Shown: positions 11,151-22,699, counted from the stretch's first letter. The stretch: DNA of 64,000 bases from Orientallactaga sibirica (GCA_036365145.1 JAEOAD010000001.1:98677501-98741500); one strand, 5' to 3'. Program-made: numbers and translations. Notes: generated by a model not told the origin, from the sequence alone.

Positions 11151-11789
11151 GGTCACTGAGTACATTGTATTTTCTGCTTAGAACCAGAGGAAACAATAAA
11201 CTTCCTCTTGGTAGATCTTAACCTTATACACCTATCAGAACCATCTCATAAGCTTTCTTATAACATCTGGTCCCTGATCCAGAGCAATAGGAATGGAACC
11301 ATGGCTGGCACAGTTAGGAACCACACAGGGCTTCTAATATTATCATCAGGGTTGAGAATGACAGGCCAGAAGTCAGAATGCAGAAACTACACAAGTTCAC
11401 TAGCAGTTTCCAATGACAAATATGAGCACCTAGATAACAGTGTTACAAGGATAACAGGATCCAGTTTAGGACATATTAACAGGTAACACTTTTCTGAATC
11501 CTATTGCATATTATTAGTTCTTGTAATTTACATAATGTTTGGGGATTATATGTCAGGATTCAAATTTTGATAACACAAGTTTGTAAAAATATGTGGATGT
11601 AGCAGTACTGTTCTCATGATTAAAATTCTTTTCCTTTAAAAGTAAGCATTGTATTTCTGAGAAAATAGTTTGTCTAGTAAAGAGTACACCTCCCTTCATA
11701 GAGAATAACAAAGAAGAATAATGTAGTGAAAGAATTATGGTCACCAAGGAAGGAACTTAAGTTGTAGTCCCAACGGTGCCCACAACTCT
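11151..11789. other. Unannotated sequence
   Basis: Nothing recognisable apart from short unsupported open frames. Confidence 0.4.
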
Positions 11790-11890
11790 GAGATGGCCAT
11801 ACATAATTTATTTTTTTCTGAAACTCAGTTTTCTCATCTGTCAACTAAGGGTGTTCTATATGATAATTTCCAAAGCTGTTGGCAACTTAG
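11790..11890 (+). mobile_element. MIR SINE fragment
   Basis: GAAACTCAGTTTTCTCATCT followed by GTCAACTAAGGGTG matches the forward MIR segment CTCAGTTTCCTCATCTGTAAAATGGGG. Confidence 0.65.
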
Positions 11891-12254
11891 ACCCATGGAA
11901 AGAAGAGATTAAAGTCACCACTTTTACCAAATTTCACTTTTTGGACAGATATATTGCCTCCAACCTAATACTGTTATACAAAATGAATCAAACTCAGTTT
12001 GTCAATGAAACTTCCCAATCTCCCACATTGTTGTTGACCATGCATCCACTTACATTCTAGTTAATCTATGGCAAGGGAAATTAAAAACATCAGATGAAAT
12101 TCCACATTTCTTTCACCTTGTCAAGACTTATTCTAATCCTTGTGACTGTTTGGGGAGAGCATTTATGGGAGTCAGCGTTTCCCATTCAGTAAGACACACT
12201 GAAGCTGCCTTTCTAAAAGGGTAATGACAGATCTACCTCTCACTCTCCGCCATT

Positions 12255-12440
12255 CATAGCTGCTTATTGGGAAATTATGATGTGTCAGGCATTTCACCAT
12301 CTTAACACCCATCAGTTCATCTTTACATCTCTTATCTCAGCTTAACTGAAATTGATTTTTAGATAGCAAGAGAGATTAGCCAACCAAGACAGAAGTCACA
12401 TCATAAATCAGTAGCATGCTGAATACACATTCCTTACCTT
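12255..12440 (-). mobile_element. Possible MIR SINE relic
   Basis: TTATTGGGAAATTATGATGTGTCAGGCATTTCACC (heavily drifted) resembles the reverse-complement MIR end TTATTGAGCACCTACTATGTGCCAGGCACTGTGC. It is followed by CATCAGTTCATCTTTACA where TAATCCTCACAACAA-like sequence is expected. Weak. Confidence 0.5.
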
Positions 12441-13234
12441 CCGCTTATTGGTAGGACACACATAGAGATAGCTCAAAATTGTCTTCAACCCCACTTTATC
12501 ATTCAGCTTCTCATAGGTTGTTCCATAATCGGTTGACCTGTAATTTGAAAGAAGCTTTAATAAGGACAGAAGTACATGTCATCTGGCTGCTTGTCAGTAT
12601 AATGCATGTTTTACATAGTACAATGGTTCTTGGGATGTTTCTCAATGATTCATGCTGTATATAATGATGCTTAATTATGTACACAGTAGCATCATGTGAG
12701 TGGTTAACATTTGCATTTAAATTGAATTGGTAAAAATTAAAACACTATCTCTCTTCTTCTCCTTAAAGTATGCACTTCACATAATGGATGCAGTTAATTT
12801 AAAAAGATTAAGAGATGAGAGTGTCCCTTGAATTGACTAAAAATCATATTTTTTACTTAGCTGTAACATCTCTAAACTTTTTATTTATCTTTGGCACAAT
12901 ATAAAATCAGTTTCTCTTGATTTATCTACAATTTGTTTTTTCATTTATGAGGCATATAATAGATGGTGAGTTCCTTCCTTCAAAGGGCATTAAGTATCTT
13001 CCTATTATTTAAGAGCAAAAATATGTCTTCATAAGAAGTGAAGTTTTTCAACCTTCTCAATGGCCTTTTCCAGTGTTAATCAGCCTAGAATTAGGAAAAC
13101 ATCTCTTCTTAACACTAATGCTGTCTTTCTTGTACATTCTCCCTTATTATTTAAGCTCTGATCAATAAACTATTAGCTGAGATAAAATAGAGTTTAATTG
13201 TCTTTTTAAGGATGGTCAATTTTGTATCTCCATA
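12441..13234. other. Unannotated AT-rich sequence
   Basis: No gene or repeat recognised. Confidence 0.4.
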
Positions 13235-13385
13235 TTTTAATTCCATTATATTATCATAAGGTAGTCCAATATGGTAGGGGCTATTTTTGACAAAAAAGAA
13301 CCTCTATGACTGTTAAAATAGATGACAAATGTGCTTGTGGAAGCTTGAATCCAGATATTCTGGCCCTGTCATCTAAATTGTTAAC
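13235..13385 (-). mobile_element. Possible MIR SINE relic
   Basis: ATAAGGTAGTCCAATATGGT...GGGGCTATTTTTGAC, then GCTTGAATCCAGATATTCTGGCCC, resemble the reverse-complement MIR layout (GAGGTAGGTACTATT... and GGATTCGAACCCAGGCAGTCTGGCTC). Diverged. Confidence 0.55.
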
Positions 13386-13711
13386 ATTTTAATTCAGATT
13401 TTTTTTTTTTTTTTTGCATTTTAAGGATTCATTTCTTCACAGCCTCCTGTTCTCATAAAATAACTTCATGGTATAATTCATTTTTTCATCCATCTTTTTG
13501 GAGCTAAAATGTACTGGATAGTACGAAGATGTAGGGTGCAACACACTGGCTGCTCTCAAAGATTCACCAGCTTTATCAGAGAAAGAAATATGAACCAAAA
13601 GACACCAGTACAATGACCAGGATACAAACTAACAATACATAGAAAATAAGGTTGGATTAATGAAAAAGCAAAAAATATAATCTTTTAATTTCACTTTTAT
13701 CTATTTAATTT

Positions 13712-13954
13712 TAAAAATATTTTATTTATTTATTAGAGAGATTAAACAGGCAGATGTGTATGTGTGTGAGTGAGAGAGAGAGAGAAAGAGAGGGAGAGAG
13801 AAAGGGCATGCCAGGGCCTATAGCCATTGCAAAAGAACTCCAGATACATGCAAAACCGTGTGCATCTGGGTTTACATGGGTACTGAGAAATCGAACCTGG
13901 GTCCTTCAGCTTCAGAGGCAAGTACCTTAACCACTAAGCCATCTCTTCAGTCCC
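13712..13954 (-). mobile_element. DIP SINE
   Basis: From the + strand: TTTATTTATTTATTAGAGAG tail, (GA)n with interruptions, GGGCATGCCAGGGCC, ACTCCAGATACATG, GGGTACTGAGAAATCGAACC (B-box region) and ACTAAGCCATCTCTTCAG (head). Near full length. Confidence 0.92.
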
Positions 13955-14109
13955 TCAGCTTACTTGTAAATGTGAGAAGTTACAAACTCCTACAGGATAT
14001 AGCAACTAAAAGTTGCCTCTTTGTGTTAACCACCTCACAAGAAAAGCCTATTCTGGACCCAAGACAGCTCTGCATAAGCATTCCTGGAATCAAGCCTATA
14101 TTCTGGCCT

Positions 14110-14700
14110 GAAAACCTACAACATTTCATCTGAAAATTTATACACAAATGGTACATATAAAAAGGTCAATGCATCACAGGGATTAGATGGCATTCCAAAC
14201 CATAGAGGAATGGGGCAAAAACTACAAAGTATTATGAATGTTGTCATAGGAGATTCGTAACTGCATTCCTTCAGGACCACCTTGCAAGCCGCTGTTTGGG
14301 AGCTGACCATTCCACTGCAGAACCCTTCCACAAGTCTCATCCATGGGCCCCATTTCTTTGTTCGTAGCTTCGTATATCCATAATGCATTTTGATCACATT
14401 CACCCCCATTGCCCTCTCTTGTCCCCCTTCCTGTGATACCCTTCCTCTTCCCAATTCAACTACTTTCTACTTTAATCTCTCTCTTTTTTAATGACTTGAA
14501 TGAGTTTGATTAGGGTTAAGCAGGAGTGGGAAGTCATGCAACAAAATTTCTTAAAATAGTCCTCTGGTATTCATCTTTTACCTCCTAACAATGACATTAA
14601 TGTGAGATTTACTTTAAAAGAAATATCTAATATATCTTTCTTCACTTGGTCTGGACTTGGTATTGGGCTTCATTCAACTCGTTCTATAGCATTCCTATAC
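14110..14700 (-). mobile_element. Probable L1 3'UTR-like repeat, antisense
   Basis: The segment from CATTTTGATCACATTCACCC, followed by CCATTGCCCTCTCTTGTCCC, to TGAGTTTGATTAGGGTTAAG resembles rodent interspersed sequence that I recall as antisense L1 3'-region DNA. Related text occurs at 52310-52600. The start of the element (14110-14370) is assigned by continuity only. The 112-codon antisense frame across it is not a recognised protein. Confidence 0.45.
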
Positions 14701-14997
14701 CTGTTCTTGGACTTGTCCGACTGCATACTTTTGCTAGTTTTATCTAGTTTCTTATAGTCTATAGTTGTTTTTTTTTTTTAATCCGAACAATATCTACAAG
14801 TTTAAGAACCAACAACATATACAAAAGATCCCCTTAGGGTGGTTGAAAGAAAGATAAAATGTGCTAATGATGCTATATTAATAATTTTTGCCTAGGGATG
14901 AATAGGACTTTATTGAGAATAGCTCAAATTTTCTAGTAGAATACTGGGAAAGCGGGTTACAAAATTGGGATCCACGAGTCCTTTATAATTTCTTCCA

Positions 14998-15080
14998 TCC
15001 AAGTACTAGCCAGGTCCGATTCTACTTAACTTCTGAGATCAGATGAGTTCACCCACATTCAGGCTTGTATGCCTGTACAC
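14998..15080 (-). pseudogene. 5S rRNA pseudogene
   Basis: On the + strand, CATCCAAGTACTAGCCAGG, then TTAACTTCTGAGATCAGATGAG and ATTCAGGCTTGTATGCCTGTACAC, align with the reverse complement of vertebrate 5S rRNA (CATCCAAGTACTAACCAGG, TTAGCTTCCGAGATCAGACGAG, GTTCAGGGTGGTATGGCCGTAGAC). The 5' end of the RNA falls at 15080. About three quarters of positions match over roughly 80 bp. The 3' third of the gene (towards 14960), including the C-box region, is unrecognisable. The copy is degraded and is not expected to be transcribed or to enter ribosomes. It is probably a retroposed or dispersed copy. Confidence 0.85.
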
Positions 15081-16072
15081 AGTTCTTTGTAATTTCTATT
15101 AAAAAGTACCCAGTGAATATTTTCACAAATAGAAAAGATATTCTACATAGGCAAATGTGGGTGGGTGGACCATGTGTGTATATGCATATGTTTACCTCCA
15201 AACCCAACATCACAAAATGTAATGGTGTGAGTGACTCAGATTTACATTAGCCATTTCTTTTCAGGGAGTATACAGTACCTAACTGGATACATTTATCTTA
15301 TTTTAAAAACACCCAACAATGGTTCCAGTATTTATAAGGTATCTGCTATTATTTTTTGTATAGTCTCTTACATTTTAATTTTACAAAGCTCAAAATTGGA
15401 ACCAAAATTCATGAATTTTTCATTCCCAATACAGCAGTAGGTCTAAACATTTGATTTGTAATAATACATAGATATAAAAAGAAAACAAATAATGCATTTT
15501 CACCTATCAGATGGTATAGATCGGCTATTGTCCAATGAAGTTTCACAAGTGGAATGAAGGTATTGGCAGGTATCAGGAATTAAACTCACACTTGGCTGAT
15601 ATACATTGGCACCGTGGCACAGGAATGAAAATATTACATGTGTGTAAACTCGTTGATAGACATATCATGCAATACCCTCCGAGGAGCTTATCCTCCAGCA
15701 TCAGAGAGATGGTTTCTCAGCTGGACAACCCCTGGGTTTCCTCACCACTTGACAAACAAAAGATTTCGGGCTGGCACAGAGAAAAGCCTATAGAAATATC
15801 CCTTTACTTCATAAATTGTCACAATTACATTATTCTAACACTGCCCCTCTAACTTGCATAGTTCATGTAGCATTTTCCAAATATATTTGATTATAGGATT
15901 CATTATTAAGTGACAATGAATGAGGTTAGTGTTTCAAACAACATGCATTGGGAAATACAATATCACAGGAAAGCATGCAAAAGAAAGACAATAACTTGGT
16001 TACCTAAGGAAAGGAGGTTAACAGAAATAATTGAAACAAGTATGATTTGCAAACAGAAATTCCAGCTTGCAC
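15081..16072. other. Unannotated sequence
   Basis: About 1 kb with no recognisable gene or repeat. A 105-codon frame at 15535-15852 shows no familiar domain. Confidence 0.4.
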
Positions 16073-16285
16073 AGCTGGATAGACAGCTCAGCGGTTAAAG
16101 GTGCTTGCTTGCAAAGCCTGTCTGTCTGGGTCTGATCCCCCAACATCCACATAAAACCCAATACCCAAAGTAAAACATGCACCTGGAGTTCATTTGCAAT
16201 GGCAAAAGGCCCTGTGATACCCATATATTCTCTCTCTCCCATGCACTCACTCTCTTCCTGCTTGCAAATGAATAAATAAAATTAT
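16073..16285 (+). mobile_element. DIP SINE (type I, diverged)
   Basis: GCTGGATAGACAGCTCAGCGG head, TCTGGGTCTGATCCCCCAAC B-box region, CACCTGGAGTTCATTTGCAA body, short TC tract and AATGAATAAATAAAA tail. Confidence 0.9.
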
Positions 16286-17380
16286 ATAGTTTAAATGCCC
16301 GCTTGTGCTAACTGCAAAGTGAGTGTATGTACAAACGGAAAAGTCAAAACAAACACAAAAACAAAACAAATCAAATCCAGGGCATTTAAGATATTTATAT
16401 ACAAGATGTGCTATATTTGACTATGGATTTTAAGCTTGTATCATTTAAAAATATTCATAATAAGTAGTTTTGTCTTTAGGATTTGTGCATAAATTGACTT
16501 ATATGTAGATTTAAAAAAAATACCAGAATTCCTGGCAACACCTGCACTGTGTTAGAAGAAGCTGAAAGTTAGAAAAACTGATTTCAGGAAAATACATATG
16601 TAAGTGATTAAATACAAGTTTGCTTTCTTTGCTTTTAATCCTTAATCCTTACTCTGCCCTTCTAAGGAGCAGATCATAAGTAGTGATTATTAGAATATTT
16701 GAAAGCTTGTCCTTGTTAAGTATTTACTAAATTGACAGATCTGAGCTGAGCTGCTCTGAGCAATAGATAAACTACTTTGGAGGCATCCTCCCTACCTTCC
16801 ATGAACTTATGATGTCTTTGAGATGGCAAAATCTCCCATGCCTCATGAATAAAGTGTCCAAACAGCATGTGACTAGTATAAACAAGAAGCTGCAGAAATA
16901 AAACATGTGATTGGATTTTTCCTACTATAATTGTATATGATCAAACGAGATACTAAACCCAGATTCATTTATAGGCAAAATTAATCCAGAAAAATGCTTA
17001 GTGGAAATGACGGGCACATAATAAACAACCTGCAAATGATAGCTTTTCTTGTTCATTTTCTTAATTACCTTTTGTGTTCATTGCACAATGCTTACTAATA
17101 CCTGTAATGTGAACCCTCAAGGAAAATCTTAATCAATGGAAATTATTTCAATTTAGTTTGCTGAGGAGACATTCATGAAGCTATTACAACATTTGAAAAC
17201 CGTAGCTGAATTTATTCTATTACATTCTAGAGGAAACATTCTAGGACTTGCATCAGAGAATGATCACTGCAATTGGGAATTGAAGATTTGGCAAACTGAT
17301 TTTTTAATTTTTGCCCAAATTTCATTGCTCAATATATTGTGCTTAAGAAGGCTAAATATATGATATTTAAAAAATGATGT
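16286..17380. other. Unannotated AT-rich sequence
   Basis: About 1.1 kb with nothing recognisable. A purine/AC-rich AAACAAACACAAAAACAAAAC run lies at 16345-16375. Confidence 0.4.
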
Positions 17381-17585
17381 AGGATGGGGGAGATGGTTTA
17401 GCCAATAAGGTGTTTGCCAACAAAGCCAAAGGACTCAGGTTAATTTCCCCAGAACCCACATAAGCCAGATGCATAAAGTGGCACATGTATATGGAGTTAG
17501 TCTGCAGTGGCTGGAGGGCCCAAGCATGCATGCCCATTCTCTCTCTCTTCATATATATATTAAATGAAAATAAATTAAATAAACA
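17381..17585 (+). mobile_element. DIP SINE (type I)
   Basis: GGGGGAGATGGTTTAGCCAA head, GGTTAATTTCCCCAGAACCC B-box region, AAGCCAGATGCATAAAGTGG, TCTGCAGTGGCTGGAGGGCC, short TC tract and AAATAAATTAAATAAA tail. It directly abuts a B4-type SINE. Confidence 0.92.
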
Positions 17586-17590
17586 TATGC

Positions 17591-17905
17591 AGCTGGGGAT
17601 ATATCTCAAAGCAGTTAAAGACAAGTTGTTTGCCAAGCCTGCTGAGGTTTTAATTCCACAGCACCCAAGTAAAGCCAGATACAAAGTGGCTTATTCATCT
17701 GTGATCCCCATGAGCCTTAGACATTGAGAAGGAGAGCCAGGAGAATCTGAAGCTTGTATGCCAACTAGTCTGAAATTCTTTTTGAGTCTGGCATCAACAA
17801 GAGTCCTTTTCCTAAAGAAGGTTGAGCACAGTCAGCTGGAAGATGTCCTCTGACCTTCACACATGCCCCATGACACACATTCTAATATCATACATAAATA
17901 AACAT
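17591..17905 (+). mobile_element. B4/RSINE1-type composite SINE
   Basis: tRNA-like head (AGCTGGGGATATATCTCAAAG). A B1-like second part and the characteristic 3' end follow: AAGATGTCCTCTGACCTTCAC and ACATGCCCCATGACACACAT, corresponding to GTTGTCCTCTGGCCTCCACACG in B4/RSINE1. Diverged. Confidence 0.7.
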
Positions 17906-17930
17906 TAAAAACACTGACTTTTATTTGGGG

Positions 17931-18265
17931 GGTGGCATCTAGAAAGATGGTTCAATAGTGAAAGGTTCTTGCTTGCAAGCCTGCCAACCTGAGGTCAATC
18001 CTCATAAGCATGCATGTCAATCTGAACCTGAAGAGCGGTACCCATGCTTGGTAACACAATATACATGCAGTAAGTGGAAGTAGGACAGGAGAACCTGGAA
18101 GCTTGTAAGCAGCAGTGGTAAGATAGACTCAGTGGCAAAAGAAGGAGGTTGAAGGAGAGGAGAAACCTGAATTTGTCCTCTGATTCACTTTCTTGGGTTG
18201 GCATGAATGTGCCCATGCACACACATTAAACACATGACTACACATAAATAAGTAATAATACAATA
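17931..18265 (+). mobile_element. B4/RSINE1-type composite SINE
   Basis: It starts GTGGCATCTAGAAAGATGG with a tRNA-like head, runs through AGGACAGGAGAACCTGGAAG, and ends TTTGTCCTCTGATTCACTTT plus GTGCCCATGCACACACATTA, the B4-family 3' end. It is a second diverged copy in tandem with that at 17591. Confidence 0.7.
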
Positions 18266-18581
18266 AACCTATGTTGTGTGTTTACAATGTTATCCAGGTT
18301 CTTTATATGTGGAATCCTATAAATTGCATAAGAGGGACCCAAACTATAACCAACCAATATAAGACACAAGTTCCACATAAGCTGAGCCTCTATAGCATCT
18401 TTTCCTCCTTACTTCATTGTCTCCACAAAAGCTATAGGAAAACCAGGCCCATCTAGAGAGGCTAATTTACCATTCTTCATCAAGAGTTATGTGAACCCAA
18501 ACTGCTTGCAGTACTTTATGGTACAAGCCAATCCCCCTAGCCACCCTTCATTATTAGAGGGTATGGCAGTGAGAATCTATT

Positions 18582-18582
<1 letters not shown>

Positions 18583-18634
<52 letters not shown>
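18583..18634. repeat. (AT)n microsatellite
   Basis: Roughly 25 uninterrupted AT dinucleotides. It can extrude a cruciform and is likely length-variable. Confidence 0.97.
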
Positions 18635-18636
<2 letters not shown>

Positions 18637-18669
18637 TCCCAATGACTGAGTAGGAAAAATATATATTTA

Positions 18670-19025
18670 ATTTTCTATAACTTTCTATGTGAAGTGAGTT
18701 TCTTATAGACAAAATGTAGTAGATCTTGCTTTTGGGATATATTGACAATCTTGTTAAATTAATATACTTATTTAAGATCTGTATGATTTTGTAATGTTGT
18801 CAGTTAGGGTTACAAACTACTCACACCTTTTTTACATCTTATCAGTTTGGGAATGTTGTGATTTCATTTTCATTCAGTTCTAAGAACTTTTTGACTTCCT
18901 TCTTGGTTTCTTTAATGATCCATTTGATAGTGTGTTTTTTAATCTTCAGGAGTTTGTATATTTTGTGTAGTTTCTCTTACTGCTGATTTCAGGCATTATT
19001 CTTTTGTACTCAGATAGAATAAAAA
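18670..19025 (-). mobile_element. L1 ORF2 fragments, antisense
   Basis: On the minus strand, 19010 down to 18845 translates to a degraded version of the L1 ORF2 segment between endonuclease and RT (…YTKYTNS.RLKNTLSNGS…, …ELNENEITTF.N…). The piece at 18780-18690 reads like endonuclease-region sequence (CTATAAGAAACTCACTTCAC). The two pieces appear out of canonical order, so rearrangement or two separate fragments is likely. Frame-disrupted throughout. Confidence 0.6.
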
Positions 19026-19039
19026 TATTTTTTTTCAAT

Positions 19040-21095
19040 TTTCCTTTTATTTGCTGAGTCTCCCTTTGTGCCTAGTTCATGATCAATGAAATAGAAACAA
19101 AAAATAACATGAAAAAATGATGAAATGAAGTATTGTTTCTTTGAAAAGATAAACAATATTGACAAACTCCCAGCTAAATTAATCCAAAGGAGGAACAAGA
19201 GAAGACTCAAATTAATGAGCTAAGAGATGAAAGGAAGACATAACTGAAATGCAGAAGATCATACGGACATATCACAAAACGGGTATCTGAACAAATTGGT
19301 ATATCTTATGCATACACCTTACAGATCTCTCACACACATAAAATCCCCACACATGAGCAAAATGTAATACAATAGAATCAACATAACCAAGGGAGTAAAA
19401 GATTTCTACAATAAATAATTTAAAATACTGAAACTAAATACATAGATGGAAAGATCAATATGAAAATGGTCCCTCTCCCTAAAACAATCTACAGATTTGG
19501 TACACCTCCAATCAAAATCAAGCACCATGTCTCACAGAAACAGAAAACATATCTTACACATTATATGGAAACACAAAATAATCCAAATAGACAAAGCAAT
19601 CTTGAGCAAAAAGAATAATGCTGGAGGTGTCAACTATACTACAGAGTTATACTAATAAAAACACAATGGTGTTGCACAAAAGGCACACAGATCAATGGAA
19701 TAGAATAGAGGGCCCAGGCATAAATCCTAATATTCACCTGATTTTTTTTTTGACAAAGATGCCAAAATTGCATGCAACAAAAAGAAAACATCGTCTACAA
19801 ATGGTACTGGCAAAATTGAATTTCTGCATGTTGAAGAATGAAACTATATCCTTATCTCTCACTTTGCAAAAAAAAAAAAAAAAATCCCATTCAGAATGAA
19901 TCAGGGACCTCAACATAAGACCTAACACTCTGAAATGACTAGAAGAAAATTCAATTCAACATATAGGTACAAATACAAACTTCCTCAATCAGACTCTAGT
20001 TGCTCAGGTAATAAAACAAACAATAGCCAAATGGGATCTCATGAAATTAAAAACTTTTGTACAGCAAAAAAAAGAAAGAAAAAAAAAAACCTATCCTTAG
20101 AGTAAAGCATCAGCCCTCAAAAATGAGAAAATCTTTCCCAAGTGCACATCTGACAGAAGATTAATATTTGGAATATGCAAAGAACTAAAAAAAAACTAAG
20201 TACAACTTAACCAAAATGAGCTATGGAACTGAACAGAGAGTTCACAAAAGAGGAACTACAAATGATTATTAAATATATTAAAGTGCCTTACATCCTTAGT
20301 CATCAAAGAAATGCAAACTAAAACTAATTTGAGGATTCTATGTCATGCCTGTCAGAATAGCTGTCATCAAGAAAACAAATGACAACAAATACTGGTGAAG
20401 ATGTTGGGGAAAATGAACACTTACTCATTATTGGTGGGAATGTAAAATGTCACAACTGGTATATATGTTAATTACTTTAGAGGTGCCTCAAAACCTGCAA
20501 ATTGGATTAACCTATCACCCAGCTATATCACTCCTAGGCATATACACAAAGAACTGTATATCCCGTTATAGAGATACTTGCACATCCAAGTTCATTACTG
20601 TTCTATTCACAACAGCTAGGAAATGGAAGCAGTCTAAATGTCCAATGAGTAAATTGATAATGAAAATGTTGTTTAATATACACAATGAACTTTTACTCAT
20701 TTGTAAGGAAATTTTCAATTACAAAATTTGCAGGATGGATGGAATTGGAAAATATTTTGAGTGAGGTAATTCATGCCTAGAAAAACACACCCTGAATATT
20801 CTCTCTTATAGGAGGATACTAGCTTTGGATCTTCAGATCTGTGTTAATGTAGAGTATCTATCCGGATAACAGGAAGTTAGAACAGAGTCAAAAGAGGTAT
20901 GGCATGGGGAAAGATGGGAGAATAGCACAGTACAAATGTTATGAAAGTTGTGAGGGGGTATTGGTTCTGGAAAGAGTTAAACAGGGATGAGGAGGGGGAA
21001 ATGGACTAAATGGAGATAATATGCTAGTCAAATTGCCTTCTACATATTAATCTATACATCATCAGATTATTGTTGCTTTCAACCTTTGTCAGAAA
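19040..21095 (+). mobile_element. L1 element, 3' half of ORF2 plus 3'UTR, internally deleted
   Basis: 19070-19250 encodes a disrupted INEIET…KTQINELRDE block (upstream of the RT core). Sequence then jumps, near 19270-19385, to TKGVKDFYNK, then through the IYRFGTPPIKI-like block and on to the ORF2 C-terminus. The last part contains LLGIYTKNCISRYRDTCTSKFITVLFTTARKWKQSKCP (20525-20650), matching the Cys-rich C-terminal L1 block. The RT catalytic core is missing and stops and frameshifts are frequent, so it is dead. A G-rich 3'UTR-like tract (GGGATGAGGAGGGGGAAATGG) lies near 20980. Confidence 0.85.
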
Positions 21096-21104
21096 GTTTT
21101 TTGA

Positions 21105-21400
21105 GGGTCTGGGAGATGACTCAGTGGGTAAGCATTCTTGTTGCGCATGAATGAGAACCTGAACTTTATATTACCCATATATAAAGCTGTGTGTGGTCAT
21201 ATACACTTGCAACCCTACCTTTAAACATGACAGAGACAAGAGAATCAGAGGCTCTGTAGTTCCAGGTTCAGAGAGACTCCATTTCAAGAAAGCAGAGTGA
21301 AGGAACAATGCAAAAGGACACGTGATGTTCTACTCTGGCCACCACATGCAGGCACACTGAATGTGCTCACCATATCCAAACAATACAAGATTTAAAACAA
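21105..21400 (+). mobile_element. B4/RSINE1-type composite SINE
   Basis: GGTCTGGGAGATGACTCAGTGG tRNA-like head, GAACCTGAACTTTATATTACCC, then a B1-like part (GCTGTGTGTGGTCATATACAC), GAGAGACTCCATTTCAAGAA and the 3' end TCTGGCCACCACATGCAGGC. It separates the L1 3' end from the MaLR interior. Confidence 0.75.
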
Positions 21401-21404
21401 ACAG

Positions 21405-22304
21405 GGAAAACATCAAACTCTGTAGCTCCAAGTCTGACAACTCTAGTCAATGGAAAGTCTCCAAGTCTGATAATTGTAACTAGTGACAAGTCTCTGGAGT
21501 ACCAGTTCTACCCCTCTAGTTAGGCTACTCACAATCCCTGAAAACTTCATCTGGTGCTGGATGTTCTCCATGGCAATCACTCCATAGTCCTGGCCTCTCC
21601 ACTGAGTCTCTGCTGCAGCCCATGGTTCATCCTTATGGCTACACTGGGCCTCCATGTAGGTAATCCAACAAGCCTCCTTCACACTACCTGTGGCCATGTC
21701 CAAAATACCAAACCATATTGCAAATCTAATGATCGTCTCTTTCCTGCATTTGTTATACTCCACAGTACCAGGATGGCTACAAATTTCTTAATCAAGGGGG
21801 GAATAAAGCAGATTTTGAAGAACAGGACACTGCTTCAGCATTCAGGCCCCTTTCAGAGTCTGTATTCTTCCTGTTGCATATATACCCAATCTGAACAGTT
21901 GTAATCACTCAAAGAATTGCAGCTGGATGGGTAGCAGGTTCAGACCAAAGATTTAATTTCTTTCTGTTCCATATCCCTATGCTCACAACAGTCCACTTCT
22001 ACACAATACAACCCTTCACAAGCTCTCAGGATATAGGCAACCTCTCACACAAAGTGCTACTAGCCCAGTCCAGGCAAAGCTCTTTCTTCCCCTTATTAGC
22101 CAAATTCACAGTCTATAGTTCTTACTACATTCAGGTCTTTCAGCTCTGACCAAAATAATCCATCAAGCTATACTTAAAACTCTGCAAGGCATCTCTTAGG
22201 TCAAGGTTCAAAGTCTTCCACATTCTTCCATCAAATTAGTTCCAAAAGGCCAGAAGCACACATGTTTCTAAATACAATGACCCCACTCCTGATACCAATT
22301 TTAT
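21405..22304 (-). mobile_element. MaLR (ERVL-related) internal sequence
   Basis: This continues directly from the LTR at 22305-22677 (read on the minus strand, LTR then PBS then interior). CAGCCCATGGTTCATCCTTA and GGGCCTCCATGTAGGTAATCC are typical of non-coding rodent MaLR interior sequence as I remember it. MaLR elements have no gag/pol/env genes of their own, and none are visible here. The interior is cut off at about 21405 and no second LTR is present. Confidence 0.65.
22281..22297 (-). promoter_or_regulatory. tRNA-Leu-type primer binding site
   Basis: On the minus strand, just after the LTR end (…CTGCAACA), the sequence TGGTATCAGGAGTGGGG appears. It matches the leucine-tRNA-complementary primer site that characterises ERVL/MaLR elements. 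It lies 7 bp beyond the LTR terminus. Confidence 0.8.
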
Positions 22305-22365
22305 TGTTGCAGTCAGCTTTGCTTTTCTGGTAGAAAACACCTGATCAAGAGGAGCTTGTGAGAGG

Positions 22366-22407
<42 letters not shown>

Positions 22408-22677
22408 CTTAAAGACTCAAGGAGTAGCTCCATGATGGCAGGGGAAAACCATGGCATGAGCAGAGGGTAGACATCATCTCCTGGCCAATATCAGGTAGAC
22501 ATCAGCACAACAGTATGCCAAACACTGGCAAGGAAAAGCTTGCTAAAATACCCATAAGCCCATGCCCAACAAAATACCACCCCCAGGAGGCTTCAATTCC
22601 CAGATTGACACCAGTTGGGGACTTAGCATTCAGAATATATAAAAGTTTATGGATGTCATGTGAATCAAACTACCACA
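22305..22677 (-). mobile_element. MaLR-type LTR (5' LTR of the element)
   Basis: On the minus strand it begins TGTGGTAGTTTGATTCACAT and ends GCTGACTGCAACA, giving TG…CA termini with short inverted ends shared with the LTRs at 55142 and 62213. Contains a T34 run (22371-22404; A-run on the LTR sense strand). The adjoining primer site and interior show it to be a 5' LTR. Confidence 0.8.
22371..22404. repeat. Poly(T) run
   Basis: About 34 consecutive T, inside the MaLR-type LTR. This is an expanded A-run of the LTR rather than a retrotransposon tail. Confidence 0.95.
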
Positions 22678-22699
22678 TTATGAAATTGGAAAAGAACAT

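Noticed and set aside
16073..16285. Labelling these SINEs as mouse B2
   Set aside because: The head is B2-like, but the body (AAGCCAGATGCACAAGG, CTGGAGTTCATTTGCAG) and the (TC)n-AATAAA end differ from mouse B2. The jerboa DIP family fits better.
20447..20764. 105-codon frame that looks like a real protein
   Set aside because: It is the degraded C-terminus of L1 ORF2 inside a dead element with stops and an internal deletion, not a host gene.
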